NCBI GenBank assembly: GCA_900315145.1
Contig: OMYE01000003.1
Coordinates: 1-60,011 of the forward strand
Source of the DNA: an uncultured Pseudomonadota bacterium
Lineage (GTDB): Bacteria > Pseudomonadota > Gammaproteobacteria > Enterobacterales > Succinivibrionaceae
DNA length: 60,011 bases
Direction: 5' to 3'
Both the position numbers and the translations under genes were made by a program. The notes beneath the pieces were generated by a model. That model was not told the origin of the DNA and searched no databases. It saw only the letters and a program-made list of their open reading frames with translations. Below are positions 25,680 to 35,310 of this stretch, piece by piece. Numbering within the stretch: position 1 is the first letter of the stretch; each line of letters begins with the position of its first letter.

Positions 25680-26055
25680 AATGTATTATGATGGAGCAAT
25701 TTTAAACTTTAATACGAATTAAGGCAAATAGCTGAAAGGTAATTTTTATCAATAATGTGTCGTACATATGAGTAATATAATCAATAAAAATTATAAAAAA
25801 ACAAGGATTGTATTATTCATTTATAACAATTAAATAAAACCTTCTTGTGTTAAAGAATGAATACATCATTTTTTTTCAGTATATACCTGTTGTTCTGCCA
25901 CCTGTTTTTTTTTCTTTTATAATTTTGTTTGCAAACACGTATGCTAAAAAAATATAATTACACAGTTTTTATTTTTAAATTTTTTATTAAATTTTGATTG
26001 TTTGCGTTAATTTTAATAGCTGACAATTCATAGAGGATATTGTACCGAGGTTCTT
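25680..26055. other. Intergenic stretch before cysS
   Basis: About 375 very AT-rich bases between the glnA control region and cysS. It presumably holds the cysS promoter (TATAAT-like elements at about 25917 and 25955) but no single one stands out. No gene or RNA fold is visible. Confidence 0.5.
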
Positions 26056-27438
26056 ATGTTGGAAATCTATAATTCACTTTCCCATAAAAAAGAAAAGTTT
26101 GAGCCTATACGCCCGAACAAAATTGGCATGTACGTATGTGGTGTGACAGTTTATGATCTTTGTCATATTGGACATGGCAGAACCTTTGTATGTTTCGATA
26201 CAATAGTAAGATACCTCAGATATATCGGTTATGATGTTACATACGTAAGAAACATTACTGATGTGGACGATAAAATTATTAAAAGGGCTCAGGAAAACGG
26301 AGAAAGCTGTGAAAGTCTCACTACACGTTTGATTGAAGAAATGTATAAGGATTTTGGAGCTCTGAATATACTTAGACCTGATATTGAACCAAAGGCGACA
26401 CATCATATTAACGACATTATTAATATGGTATCAAAGTTGATTGATAATGGTAACGCCTATGTTGCATCAAATGGTGATGTTATGTTTTCAATTGACTCTT
26501 TCCATGATTATGGAAAATTGTCCGGTCAGAATCTTGATGAACTTCAAGCTGGTATCAGAGTAAGTGTTGAGAATTCAAAAAAGAATCCTTATGATTTTGT
26601 GTTGTGGAAAATGTCTAAGCCTGGTGAACCAATGTGGGATTCTCCATGGGGGAAAGGTCGTCCGGGGTGGCATATTGAATGCTCGGCCATGAACTCAAAA
26701 TATCTCGGTAATGTATTTGATATTCATGGTGGTGGTTCAGACTTAATTTTCCCTCATCATGAAAACGAAATAGCGCAGAGTTGCTGTGCTCATCATACAG
26801 AATATGTGAAATATTGGATGCATTCAGGTATGATGATGATAAATAAGGAAAAGATGTCCAAGTCTTTAGGAAATTTCTTTACAATTAGAGAATTGCTGGA
26901 TAAATATGATGGTGAAGTGCTGCGTTATTTTCTTCTCAGTGCACAGTACAGAAGTCAGTTGAATTATTCTATTGATAATTTGGAACAGTCCAAATCAGCT
27001 TTATCTAGATTATACACATCATTAAGAAATCTTGAATTAGGTGAACCATTGACAGAATCAGTTTATATAGACAGATTTAAGTCAGCTATGGATGATGATT
27101 TCAATACTCCGTTGGCATATTCTGTTCTTTTTGATATGGCAAAGGAAATCAATAATCTTAAGTCAAATGATCCTGTTCAAGCAGGAAGACTTGGTGCACT
27201 GATGAAACAGCTAGCCGGAGTTCTGGGTTTATTATCAAGAGAACCTGAAGATTTCTTCAAGGGCTGTGCTGATGGCGATGATACAAGTGTAGAAGAGATA
27301 GAAGCTATAATTAAAGAAAGAAATGATGCTAGAAAGGCAAAAAACTGGGCTGTAGCAGATGCGGCAAGAAAGAAACTTTCTGATATGGGCATAATTATCG
27401 AAGATTCTGCAAACGGTACAACCTGGAGAAAGATTTAG
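26056..27438 (+). CDS. cysS: Cysteinyl-tRNA synthetase
   Basis: A 460-residue class I synthetase. The zinc ligands begin in YVCGVTVYD, the HIGH-like motif is HIGHGRTF, and the KMSKS loop is [24 protein letters not shown] carries further zinc ligands. It charges tRNA-Cys with cysteine. Length is normal (E. coli 461). It is monocistronic, with a strong terminator 18 bases past its stop that it shares with the convergent yicC. Confidence 0.97.
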   Translation: MLEIYNSLSHKKEKFEPIRPNKIGMYVCGVTVYDLCHIGHGRTFVCFDTIVRYLRYIGYDVTYVRNITDVDDKIIKRAQENGESCESLTTRLIEEMYKDFGALNILRPDIEPKATHHINDIINMVSKLIDNGNAYVASNGDVMFSIDSFHDYGKLSGQNLDELQAGIRVSVENSKKNPYDFVLWKMSKPGEPMWDSPWGKGRPGWHIECSAMNSKYLGNVFDIHGGGSDLIFPHHENEIAQSCCAHHTEYVKYWMHSGMMMINKEKMSKSLGNFFTIRELLDKYDGEVLRYFLLSAQYRSQLNYSIDNLEQSKSALSRLYTSLRNLELGEPLTESVYIDRFKSAMDDDFNTPLAYSVLFDMAKEINNLKSNDPVQAGRLGALMKQLAGVLGLLSREPEDFFKGCADGDDTSVEEIEAIIKERNDARKAKNWAVADAARKKLSDMGIIIEDSANGTTWRKI

Positions 27439-27456
27439 TTAACTATCACAGGCAAT

Positions 27457-27485
27457 AAAAAAGGTTGGGGTTCCCAACCTTTTTT
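27457..27485. terminator. Bidirectional terminator, cysS / yicC
   Basis: AAAAAAGGTTGGG and CCCAACCTTTTTT form a 13-bp stem with a 3-base loop and T runs on both strands, between two convergent genes. Confidence 0.95.
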
Positions 27486-27571
27486 GTTAGTTCTATGAAT
27501 AAAAATATCTTTGTCAGCTAGTTGTTCATAATTATGATCAAATACTTGGTAATTATGCTCTTTTTGAAATA

Positions 27572-28447
27572 TTATTCTATGTTCTGAACCTGTTCCCTCA
27601 TCTGTTCGATCTGAACTTTAAGTTCAATAGCACTGGCGGTTATTTCGGTGTTAATAGACTTTGACGCGATGGTGTTTGTTTCTCTGTTGAACTCCTGCAT
27701 TAGAAAATCAAGTCTTTTGCCACAGACTCCACCTTTATCAAGAATATGATAGGCTTGTGCTATATGAGAGGTTAATCGGTTAAGTTCTTCGGCAATATCC
27801 ATTCGCTGGCAGAGAAGTATTACTTCCTGTTCGAGCAGACTGGCATCTACCTTTACTTGATGCTGTGAAATGAAATTTTGAACTTTTTGCTTTTGCCATT
27901 CAACGATTTCAGGCATGTTTTGTTCAATTGTTTTTCTGTATTTTTCAATTTCATCAAGGTGCTTTCTCAGGAACACTTCAATTTTACTGCCTTCCTGTTC
28001 TCTTGATTCGTTTAATCTTTCCATACAGGTTTTTACAGAATTTTTAATAATATTCTGCAAATCTGAAGATGCTGATTCCGAAATTATCACCTGAGGAAAT
28101 AAAAGAATATCTCCGGCATCGAATACTGTTTTTGCGTCAGGATCAAGAGCTGCGTAACTTTGATTTATGGTTTTGGCGTGATTAATAAGAGCTTTAACAA
28201 GACTTTCATTGAATTTAATATTATTTTCAGGATGGATATCCTGAATGGAAATATTAATTTCAAATTTTCCTCTGTCGAAATAATCTCTAAAGCTGTTTCT
28301 TATTTCTATTTCATACATTTTAATTTGTTCAGGTATTTTGACACTCACTTCCAAGTATCTTGAATTAACCGATTTAATCGATGTTTCAATAATGTAATCG
28401 TTATTTTGGAAGGTGAGAGATGCAAAACCTGTCATGCTTCGTATCAT
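27572..28447 (-). CDS. yicC: YicC-family endoribonuclease
   Basis: A 291-residue YicC protein starting MIRSMTGFA, with SVNSRYLEVSVKIP near the N terminus and the conserved C-terminal KRLDFLMQEFNRETNTIASKS block. YicC in E. coli has been described as an endoribonuclease linked to small-RNA (RyhB) turnover; the family is widely conserved near gmk or pyrE. Here it is divergent from pyrE, as in E. coli, although rph is missing between them. Confidence 0.94.
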   Translation of the reverse strand: MIRSMTGFASLTFQNNDYIIETSIKSVNSRYLEVSVKIPEQIKMYEIEIRNSFRDYFDRGKFEINISIQDIHPENNIKFNESLVKALINHAKTINQSYAALDPDAKTVFDAGDILLFPQVIISESASSDLQNIIKNSVKTCMERLNESREQEGSKIEVFLRKHLDEIEKYRKTIEQNMPEIVEWQKQKVQNFISQHQVKVDASLLEQEVILLCQRMDIAEELNRLTSHIAQAYHILDKGGVCGKRLDFLMQEFNRETNTIASKSINTEITASAIELKVQIEQMREQVQNIE

Positions 28448-28818
28448 CTTAATCCCTTATGTAAAAACTAATCCTGTATGATATTATACATTCATTTTGT
28501 TACGTTATTGCAATTGATGTTACAGGAAGTATAGGTATATGAGAGATATTACAGATGATTTGAAATGCCTTCATGCTGTTTTTTAAAGGGGGGAAAGTTA
28601 TTTTTAATTGTGTCTCAGTACTTATAAATTATTGATGGAATGGCAATTTGGTATAGAATTAGTATAGATGAAACGTATCTTTTTGATAAGGTTTTTACTA
28701 TCTATGGTTTATTTTATGCTAATTGATTTAGAATATTCTGTATTTAACTTGAGATAGCAAAAACCGGTGTAGGTGAAGGTTTTATTAGCGTTTGAACTCT
28801 TTATTCATGGGGATGGGT
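28448..28818. other. Divergent intergenic region, yicC / pyrE
   Basis: About 370 bases that must carry promoters in both directions. TATAGAAT-like elements are present near 28653-28670. I looked for a pyrE attenuator (leader peptide plus terminator hairpin, as in the E. coli rph-pyrE region) and see no convincing hairpin. Confidence 0.45.
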
Positions 28819-29463
28819 ATGAAGGATTACAAAAAAAAGTTCATTGAGTTAGCTCTTAAGAGAAATGTTTTGCGTTTTGGCAGTTTTACATTGAAGTCCG
28901 GAAGAATAAGTCCTTATTTTTTTAACGCAGGTTTATTCTGTACAGGCTCTGATTTAAAATTGCTCGGTGAATATTATGCAGAGGCACTGCATGACAGCGG
29001 TGTAGGTTTTGACGTTCTGTTTGGACCTGCATATAAGGGGATACCAATTGTAGCTGCAACTTCCATTGCCTACGCTGCTAAATACGGCGAAGATACTCCT
29101 TGGGTCTTTAATAGAAAAGAAAAAAAGGATCATGGCGAAGGTGGTAATCTTGTCGGTTCTCCTTTATCAGGAAGAATTGTTCTTCTTGACGATGTAATTA
29201 CAGCAGGAACAGCAATTAGAGAGTCTATGGAAATCATTTCAGCTCAGCAGGATGCTTCATTGGCCGGTGTTCTTATTGCTCTCGACAGACAAGAGAAAGG
29301 GAAGGGCGAACTTAGTGCTATTCAGGAAGTTGAGCGTGATTATAATACTAGAGTGCTGTCAATTATTACACTTAATGATTTAATCAGCTATATTTCTACA
29401 GATAGCAACTTACAGCAGTACCTTCCTTCTGTTGAAGAATATCGCCGTACTTATGGAATTTAA
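28819..29463 (+). CDS. pyrE: Orotate phosphoribosyltransferase
   Basis: A 214-residue OPRTase from the ATG at 28819. It has [39 protein letters not shown] and the PRPP-binding loop [16 protein letters not shown]. It joins orotate to PRPP to make OMP in pyrimidine synthesis. Two in-frame starts up to nine codons upstream exist, but homologues begin MKxYxxxFIELAL, which matches this ATG. It ends in a terminator shared with mscS. Confidence 0.96.
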   Translation: MKDYKKKFIELALKRNVLRFGSFTLKSGRISPYFFNAGLFCTGSDLKLLGEYYAEALHDSGVGFDVLFGPAYKGIPIVAATSIAYAAKYGEDTPWVFNRKEKKDHGEGGNLVGSPLSGRIVLLDDVITAGTAIRESMEIISAQQDASLAGVLIALDRQEKGKGELSAIQEVERDYNTRVLSIITLNDLISYISTDSNLQQYLPSVEEYRRTYGI

Positions 29464-29488
29464 ATAACATTCGGACAGTAAAATGAAA

Positions 29489-29520
29489 AAAAAGAGGGAA
29501 TGAAAAAACTCCCTCTTTTT
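29489..29520. terminator. Bidirectional terminator, pyrE / mscS
   Basis: AAAAAGAGGGA and TCCCTCTTTTT form an 11-bp stem around a 10-base A-rich loop, with T runs on both strands, between convergent genes. Confidence 0.93.
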
Positions 29521-29540
29521 ACTATAAAATTTATACTTTA

Positions 29541-30413
29541 TTATTTTGCGTTGACCACAGTAACAGTCTGGAATGGTATGCCGATATTGGCAGCATTGAA
29601 AGCATTGTATACCTTTTCGTTGCATTCAAAAAAAGTATTCCAGTAGTCAGCGTTTTTAACCCAAACGCGACAGGTAAAATCAATAGACGAAGTATTAAGT
29701 GCACCAACTACTACTGTGATGCCTTTATCTTTGATAACGCGGGGATCTTCATTGAATATCTTCACAAGGGTTTCCTTTACCTTCTTAAGATCTGAACCAT
29801 ATTCAACTCCAAATACAAAGTCAACTCTTCTGAATTCCATTCTGGAGAAATTAGTTATGTTGCCTGAACTTACAGAACTATTAGGAATAATAATCATCTT
29901 ATTATCAACTGTAACAAGAGTTGTAGTGAATATTGTTATTTCTTCAACTACACCCTGCTTTCCTGATACCTCAACTAATTCGCCAATCTTTATTGGTCTG
30001 AATATAAGCATGAGGACACCTGCTGCAAAATTTGAGAGAGAGCCTTGCAGAGACATTGCTACGGCGAATGATGCAGCACCGATTATTGCTACAAATGATG
30101 CTGTTTGAACCCCGACTTTTTCTAATGCTGCGGCTACAGCAAAAGCCAGAATGAAATATTTGAAAATATTTGAAATGAATCTTGAGATTGTTGTTTCTAC
30201 TTTCGCTTTACTCATTATTGTAAGTGAAAGAAATGCAATAAACTTTGCCAGCAACCATCCAAGAACCAGAATTAAAATTGCAAACACTAAATCCATACAT
30301 ACAGAGATAATTACTTCCTGATGCTGCTGAATGTATCCTACCGGATCACTCCATAACTGACTAGGTATAGTAATTGTGGAGTTTTGAGTTGTTGTTTCTA
30401 CTGTTTCAGACAT
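29541..30413 (-). CDS. mscS: Small-conductance mechanosensitive channel MscS
   Basis: A 290-residue MscS channel from the ATG at 30413, with AAGG eight bases upstream. Three membrane helices occupy about residues 25-125. The pore-lining TM3 shows the packed Gly/Ala pattern AIIGAASFAVAMSLQGSLSN, and the beta domain begins with FRPIKIGELVEV. It opens under membrane tension to release solutes during osmotic downshock. Length is close to E. coli MscS (286). Confidence 0.95.
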   Translation of the reverse strand: MSETVETTTQNSTITIPSQLWSDPVGYIQQHQEVIISVCMDLVFAILILVLGWLLAKFIAFLSLTIMSKAKVETTISRFISNIFKYFILAFAVAAALEKVGVQTASFVAIIGAASFAVAMSLQGSLSNFAAGVLMLIFRPIKIGELVEVSGKQGVVEEITIFTTTLVTVDNKMIIIPNSSVSSGNITNFSRMEFRRVDFVFGVEYGSDLKKVKETLVKIFNEDPRVIKDKGITVVVGALNTSSIDFTCRVWVKNADYWNTFFECNEKVYNAFNAANIGIPFQTVTVVNAK

Positions 30414-30507
30414 AGACAAAACCTTATTTCATAATTATTTTTGATGAATAATAATACGCATGCCATCATGCAATAATGACATGCTCAAGTGATACGATTA
30501 TAACTTA

Positions 30508-31740
30508 TCAGCTTAAATTATAATTTTTTTGATTTAATTGTTTCAGGTATTCTATGCAGAATATCAAAATGTCATGTCCCAGTTCTGTTTTTAAACGGTT
30601 ACTGAATTGTTTTGGAGGAAGTTCTTTACTGAATATGGTAACTGCGTTGTTGTCGCTGTTGAAGCCTATGTCAGTATCAGAAACATCATTGGCTACAATT
30701 ATGTCGGCATTTTTTTTGCGGAGTTTTTTTGTGGCGTACTCTTCAAGATTTTCCGTTTCTGCTGCAAATCCAACAACCAGCATAGGTCTATCTTCGCTAT
30801 GAGCAATTGTGGATAAAATGTCAGTATTCTTGATAAGTCTGAGCGTCAGTTCGTCTGAGTTGTCCTCCTTTTTTATTTTTTGTTTTTTAGGTTCTTCTAC
30901 GGTATAGTCTGAGACTGCGGCACATGATATGAAGATATCGGTTCCTGTAACTCGGCTGCGAACAGCCTCCAGCATCTGTTTTGCAGTTTTGACGGATATA
31001 ACCTCTATCTTATCCGGTCTAGCAATGTGGACTGGTCCGCTTATTATGGTCACATCAGCACCGAATTCATAAGCTGCTTTGGCCAATGCATACCCCATTT
31101 TTCCGGAACTGTGATTTGATATGTATCGTACAGGGTCGATAGGCTCTACTGTAGGACCAGCTGTAATTATTACTTTTTTTCCTTTTAAAGGCTTATCATT
31201 GAAGAATTTGTCTAGAAAGTCGGCAATATAATGAGGTTCTGCCATTCTCCCTTCACCTTCTCCTCCGCATGCCTGAAAACCGCAACCAGGGTTAATCACA
31301 TGAAAACCATAATTTCTTAGACTTTGGATGTTGTTTTGAGTAATCTGATTCTTCCACATTATTTCATTCATGGCAGGAGCTAGAAAAACAGGGGCAGTTG
31401 TTGCTAGAACAATTCCAGTGAGTAGATTGTCTGCCATACCCATATTTATTTTGGAAATAGTGTTGGCTGTGGCCGGTGCTATTATAACAGCATCAGCTTT
31501 ACGGGCTTTCTCAATGTGTTCAATACCGGATTCACTCTTTGGATCAAGTATTTCTGAAAGCACCGGGTGACCGCTCAGTGCCTGAAGAGTAAGTTCAGTA
31601 ATAAATGATTTAGCGGATTCGGTCATCACTACCTGTACATCAGCCCCTTGTTTTTTTAATTCTCTGACCAAATAAGCGCTTTTGTATGCGGCAATACCGC
31701 CAGTAACACCTATTATTATGTATTTTTTTTCTAAACTCAT
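30508..31740 (-). CDS. coaBC: Phosphopantothenoylcysteine decarboxylase / phosphopantothenate-cysteine ligase
   Basis: A 410-residue bifunctional CoA enzyme. The N-terminal CoaC flavoprotein has the catalytic His in GIEHIEKARKADAVIIAPAT, PAMNEIMW, and the substrate-clamp Cys in FQACGGEGEGRM. The C-terminal CoaB domain (from about residue 190) has ITAGPTVEPIDPVRYISNHSSGKMG cut into its nucleotide-binding and dimer segments. It performs two successive steps making phosphopantetheine. It is divergent from rpmB; radC, often located here, is absent. Confidence 0.96.
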   Translation of the reverse strand: MSLEKKYIIIGVTGGIAAYKSAYLVRELKKQGADVQVVMTESAKSFITELTLQALSGHPVLSEILDPKSESGIEHIEKARKADAVIIAPATANTISKINMGMADNLLTGIVLATTAPVFLAPAMNEIMWKNQITQNNIQSLRNYGFHVINPGCGFQACGGEGEGRMAEPHYIADFLDKFFNDKPLKGKKVIITAGPTVEPIDPVRYISNHSSGKMGYALAKAAYEFGADVTIISGPVHIARPDKIEVISVKTAKQMLEAVRSRVTGTDIFISCAAVSDYTVEEPKKQKIKKEDNSDELTLRLIKNTDILSTIAHSEDRPMLVVGFAAETENLEEYATKKLRKKNADIIVANDVSDTDIGFNSDNNAVTIFSKELPPKQFSNRLKTELGHDILIFCIEYLKQLNQKNYNLS

Positions 31741-32085
31741 GACAACCTCCAGAGTACCTAAATTCTTTTGTTACCGGTAATTGTTAAAATGCTATATTCG
31801 GGGATTAGTACATCCTTTTTAGAATGGAGAGTTATAATATGGGAATTTTGACTATTTTTATATTAAAATGCAACCATATTACGTTATTAAACTGAGGATT
31901 TCAGTTATCAGAACACTTTAAAGACTTTATCTAAAAGTGGAAATAGTAGACGTTTGTTTTATTTGCAGTTAATGAGTATTCTTATATATTGCTGGCTTTT
32001 TATAAATATACAAAAGTAAAAACAAGACGAGTTTTAAATCATCCGAGAAGCAACAGGTGCTTGAGAAAAAAAACTTTTATTAATG
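31741..32085. other. Intergenic stretch, coaBC / rpmB (left part)
   Basis: About 345 AT-rich bases with no convincing frame. In many relatives radC lies here; no radC remnant is visible. It contains the coaBC ribosome site (GGAGG, minus strand) and presumably its promoter. Confidence 0.5.
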
Positions 32086-32114
32086 TTCAATTGTTGTTTA
32101 CTTTATGATAAAAT
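32086..32114 (+). promoter_or_regulatory. Putative promoter of a short transcript before rpmB
   Basis: TTCAAT (32086-32091) and TAAAAT (32109-32114) are 17 bases apart. In such AT-rich sequence this could be chance. Confidence 0.35.
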
Positions 32115-32120
32115 ACCGCA

Positions 32121-32230
32121 GTTTTTATGCAAATTGCTACGTATGCGTATATATACAGAAGATAAATAAGAAACGATTCATGATTTGCAGAAGATGACAA
32201 GTAAGGCTTATAGTCTTGCTTATTTTTTGT
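32121..32230 (+). ncRNA. Possible small RNA upstream of rpmB
   Basis: A promoter-like pair at 32086-32114 and a terminator-like hairpin at 32199-32221 (AAGTAAGGC/GTCTTGCTT with two G-U pairs, then ATTTTTTG) delimit a non-coding transcript of about 110 bases. A second, better promoter (32247-32275) restarts transcription for rpmB just beyond it. I match it to no known RNA family. Alternatively it is only the end of a longer leader. Confidence 0.3.
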
Positions 32231-32246
32231 GTTTTTTTAATATATG

Positions 32247-32275
32247 TTGCAATTTTTGAATAAATATTGTATAAA
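32247..32275 (+). promoter_or_regulatory. rpmB-rpmG promoter
   Basis: TTGCAA (32247-32252) and TATAAA (32270-32275) are exactly 17 bases apart, followed by a GACGC discriminator. The leader to rpmB is about 80 bases. Confidence 0.7.
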
Positions 32276-32363
32276 GACGCAAAATTAAATTTGAATGCAC
32301 ACCTTGAAGTTCTCTTCTAGGTTGTTAAAGTAAGTTATATTTTAAAATTTGGAGTGACGGACA

Positions 32364-32600
32364 ATGTCAAGAGTATGCCAGGTTACGGGTAAGCGTCCAG
32401 CAGTGGGTAATAATCGTTCACACGCTAAGAATGCTACTCGTCGTCGTTTCCTCCCAAATCTTCAGACACATAAGTTTTGGGTTGAATCAGAAAATAGATT
32501 TGTTAGATTACGTTTAACTACTAAGGCTATGCGTACCATTGATAAGAATGGTATTGATCAGGTTTTAGCAGAATTACGTGCTAATGGTGAAGCTGTATAA
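32364..32600 (+). CDS. rpmB: 50S ribosomal protein L28
   Basis: A 78-residue L28 starting [20 protein letters not shown], with [12 protein letters not shown] and the [14 protein letters not shown] segment. Length matches E. coli. GGAG precedes the ATG by nine bases. It is the first gene of rpmB-rpmG, with mutM after the terminator, the order conserved in gammaproteobacteria. Confidence 0.98.
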   Translation: MSRVCQVTGKRPAVGNNRSHAKNATRRRFLPNLQTHKFWVESENRFVRLRLTTKAMRTIDKNGIDQVLAELRANGEAV

Positions 32601-32615
32601 TAGAGGAGTATTAAG

Positions 32616-32786
32616 ATGGCTGCTAAGGGCGGACGCGAAAAGATTCGTTTAAATTCAACTGCCGGTACTGGTCATTTCTATACCACTACCAAGAATAAGC
32701 GTACTATGCCGGAAAAGATGGAAATTAAGAAGTTTGATCCGGTTGTTCGTAAGCATGTTGTTTACAAAGAAGGCAAGATTAAGTAA
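32616..32786 (+). CDS. rpmG: 50S ribosomal protein L33
   Basis: A 56-residue L33 encoded right after rpmB, starting [20 protein letters not shown] and ending KEGKIK. It is the zinc-free form: the CxxC pairs of zinc-binding L33 are absent ([12 protein letters not shown] in their place). GAGGAG lies seven bases before the ATG. The gene is so short that simple open-frame filters miss it. Confidence 0.97.
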   Translation: MAAKGGREKIRLNSTAGTGHFYTTTKNKRTMPEKMEIKKFDPVVRKHVVYKEGKIK

Positions 32787-32817
32787 ATTTCATTTTTTTT
32801 AATTACTATGCTAAGTT

Positions 32818-32845
32818 AAAACCCGGGGTCTTCTCGGGTTTTTTT
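32818..32845 (+). terminator. rpmBG terminator
   Basis: AAAACCCG and CGGGTTTT form an 8-bp stem with a 9-base loop and a T run. The T run ends 12 bases before the mutM start, so mutM depends on read-through or a promoter inside rpmG. Confidence 0.88.
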
Positions 32846-32857
32846 GTGGATGAAAAA

Positions 32858-33685
32858 ATGCCAGAATTACCTGAAGTAGAAGTAACGTTAAGGGGAATTG
32901 CCGGGGTACTGGAAGATGCGGTTATTTCCAGAGTCAAGGTCAATAATTTTTTTCTTCGTGAAAAGATTAATGAAGAGGTGGTAAAACTATCCGATCTTAA
33001 AGTTAAATCATTAAGTAGAAGGGCAAAGTATATTATTATTGAAACAGATAAAGGCTGTCTTTTAATTCATCTTGGGATGACGGGCCATTTACTTGTTTGT
33101 GACAGTGCCTCTGATCTTAAGAAGCATGATCATGTTGAAATCATACTGAGTAATCATAAGGAAATAAGGTTCAATGACCAAAGAAGATTTGGACTTTTTT
33201 TATGGTTTGAGAATATGGAACAACTTCAAAAATCAAGATACATTGCGTCTCTTGGACCAGAGCCGCTAGAGTCGTCATTCACAGCTTCTGTGCTTTACAA
33301 TGAACTTCAAAATCATAAGAAAAAACCAATTAAACAGGCTTTGATGGATAATGCAATTGTTGTTGGTATAGGCAATATATATGCGAGTGAAGTGTTGTTT
33401 AGCTGTGGCATTCACCCGAAATCACTTTGTGGCAACATTCCCATTGAAAAATGTGAGCAGATAGTAAGGGTTATTAAAGAAACACTTCTTACATCTATAT
33501 CAAGAGGAGGAACTACTATAAGGGATTTTAGCGGGGCTGATGGTAAATTAGGGTATTTTGTGCAGAATCTTCATGTGTATGGCAAAGAAGGTGAACCATG
33601 TCCTGTCTGTCACAAGAAAATAGACAGTTTGAAAATGGGGGGAAGAAGCACATTTTTCTGTCCTTCATGTCAGAAAATATTATAA
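32858..33685 (+). CDS. mutM: Formamidopyrimidine-DNA glycosylase (Fpg)
   Basis: A 275-residue Fpg from the ATG at 32858. The start is fixed by chemistry: the mature N-terminal proline of MPELPEVE is the catalytic nucleophile, so the GTG four codons earlier cannot be used. It has the helix-two-turn-helix VGIGNIYASEVLF, SRGGTTIRDF and a C-terminal zinc finger (CPVC...CPSC). It removes 8-oxoguanine and other oxidised purines. It follows rpmG, with the rpmG terminator overlapping its leader. Confidence 0.96.
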   Translation: MPELPEVEVTLRGIAGVLEDAVISRVKVNNFFLREKINEEVVKLSDLKVKSLSRRAKYIIIETDKGCLLIHLGMTGHLLVCDSASDLKKHDHVEIILSNHKEIRFNDQRRFGLFLWFENMEQLQKSRYIASLGPEPLESSFTASVLYNELQNHKKKPIKQALMDNAIVVGIGNIYASEVLFSCGIHPKSLCGNIPIEKCEQIVRVIKETLLTSISRGGTTIRDFSGADGKLGYFVQNLHVYGKEGEPCPVCHKKIDSLKMGGRSTFFCPSCQKIL

Positions 33686-33686
33686 T

Positions 33687-33722
33687 GCCCTGTATATTTA
33701 AAGTCTGTTCTTATTACAGGGC
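33687..33722. terminator. Weak hairpin between convergent mutM and coaD
   Basis: GCCCTGTA (33687-33694) pairs with TACAGGGC (33715-33722) across a 20-base loop. Neither side has a clear T run, so termination is uncertain. Confidence 0.4.
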
Positions 33723-33766
33723 TTAAAGAATACGAATGAAGTAAAATGTCTTCCATTCGTTGTAAT

Positions 33767-34234
33767 TTACTGTTGTTTTATATATTCAACGATTTCATCC
33801 GGTACATATCTTGAGATATCCCCTCCATGCTTGTGTATTTCTCGAATCAGGCTTGAGGAAATGTAGGAATATTCATGTGATGTCGGAAGCATGATTATTT
33901 CTAGATCAGGTAAAAAGTCCCGATACATACCGGTAAGCTCAAGTTCATATTCACAGTCAAGAGTGTTTCTTACTCCTCTTACTAAATACAGAGCTTTTTT
34001 ATCTTTGAGTAAATCAACCAGTAATCCTGAAAAACCGATAATTTCGATGTTTTCATCATTGCCTACACATTTTTTTACCATTTCAACCCTTTGCTCAAGA
34101 GAAAAATATGTGTGTTTGGAGGGACTGGCGCAAATGGCAATAGTTACATTGTTAAAAATTTTCTGTGCCCTTTTTAAAATATCGAGATGTCCTTTAGTGA
34201 AAGGATCAAAAGTTCCTGGAAAAACTGCTGTCAC
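33767..34234 (-). CDS. coaD: Phosphopantetheine adenylyltransferase
   Basis: A 155-residue CoaD from a GTG at 34234, with CAGGAG six bases upstream. It has the nucleotidyl-transferase motif FPGTFDPFTKGHLD, LVRGVRN and SYISSSLIREI. It transfers AMP to phosphopantetheine, the penultimate step of CoA synthesis. A start eleven codons upstream would overlap opsX and lacks family similarity. It pairs with the LPS gene just upstream, as coaD (formerly kdtB) often does. Confidence 0.95.
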   Translation of the reverse strand: MTAVFPGTFDPFTKGHLDILKRAQKIFNNVTIAICASPSKHTYFSLEQRVEMVKKCVGNDENIEIIGFSGLLVDLLKDKKALYLVRGVRNTLDCEYELELTGMYRDFLPDLEIIMLPTSHEYSYISSSLIREIHKHGGDISRYVPDEIVEYIKQQ

Positions 34235-34248
34235 AAAAAGCTCCTGAA

Positions 34249-35310
34249 TTACAGATGGAAATCGCAAATGATTTTATCTACTGATTTTTTTACCATTTCA
34301 GATGTGATATTAAGCATAGCTCTCTTGTTTTTTACTCTGGTTCTCCATTTGAGGTTTTCTGTATGGCCATGTTCCTTCTTTATTTCTTCGTCATAGATGG
34401 AAACAACATAATTCATAAACCTTGATGGTCCGACACGCAATGGATTGTGATGAGCATAAATTCCAATGACGGGAACATTTAGAGCATTGGCCATGTGGAC
34501 AGCAGATGAGTCCGGGGATATTACAAGTCCTGCACGGGAAATAATAGCTAGCATTTCCCTGAGAGAGGTCTTTCCGGTAAGGTTGATAATACTGTGACTG
34601 ACGTTGTGTAATTCATCAACTATTTGCTGATTAAAAGCTTTTTCTTTAGCTGATTTGCTTCCGCAGATTACTACTTTAAATCCTTTGGATACCATGTATC
34701 TGCATATTTCTATATAACCGAAAGCAGTCCAGTTCTTGTAATCTTTTGAACTGCATGGAGAGATAATCACAGTTTTCTTATTGATACTGTTTTCTTCTGC
34801 CAGTTTGAATTCATTAGGTTGTAGATTAAAATCCCATACGGGATCCTCGTATCTACATCCGATTTGCTTAGCAAAGGCCATGAATCCATCCAGTACATGT
34901 ATTGATTCTGGAGATGGAACCTTGTTGTTTGTGAATAGTTGTTGCATATCCATGGCTCTTTTTTCGTCAAAACCGTACTTTACGGGGGAGTGTACTAAAA
35001 GGGAAATGATACTTGCTTTAAGGGAACTCTGCATATCTAAAAGACAGTCAAAACGTTCATTTTTGAGAACTGATTTGAGTCGGAGTATTTCCTTTATTCC
35101 TCCTTTTTTATCATAAGGAATAAAATTGATGCCTGGAATGTTAGTCATTAAGTTATGTTCCAGTTTTCCAATAATCCAGGTTATCTGTGAGTCAGGTTTC
35201 TGTTTTTTTATGAGTTGAACAACTGCAAGTGCACTGATGCAGTCTCCTATTGATGATAAACGAAGACAACATATTTTTTGTGGGGCTGAACTCTGATCCA
35301 TTTGTAACAA
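34249..35310 (-). CDS. opsX: LPS heptosyltransferase I, OpsX type (GT9)
   Basis: A 353-residue family-9 glycosyltransferase. The N-terminal RLSSIGDCISALAVVQLI and ITWIIGKLEHNLM, the middle LLDMQSSLKAS and RVPSPESIHVLDGFMAFA-like block, and the C-terminal ISPDSSAVHMANALNVPVIGIY identify the heptosyltransferase family, specifically the OpsX branch of Haemophilus and Vibrio. It adds the first heptose to Kdo in the LPS inner core. Pairing with kdkA fits OpsX, which acts on phosphorylated single Kdo. WaaC is the alternative. Confidence 0.8.
   Translation of the reverse strand: MLQMDQSSAPQKICCLRLSSIGDCISALAVVQLIKKQKPDSQITWIIGKLEHNLMTNIPGINFIPYDKKGGIKEILRLKSVLKNERFDCLLDMQSSLKASIISLLVHSPVKYGFDEKRAMDMQQLFTNNKVPSPESIHVLDGFMAFAKQIGCRYEDPVWDFNLQPNEFKLAEENSINKKTVIISPCSSKDYKNWTAFGYIEICRYMVSKGFKVVICGSKSAKEKAFNQQIVDELHNVSHSIINLTGKTSLREMLAIISRAGLVISPDSSAVHMANALNVPVIGIYAHHNPLRVGPSRFMNYVVSIYDEEIKKEHGHTENLKWRTRVKNKRAMLNITSEMVKKSVDKIICDFHL

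Noticed and set aside
28448..28818. Attenuator before pyrE
   Set aside because: No terminator hairpin with a T run or leader peptide could be identified.
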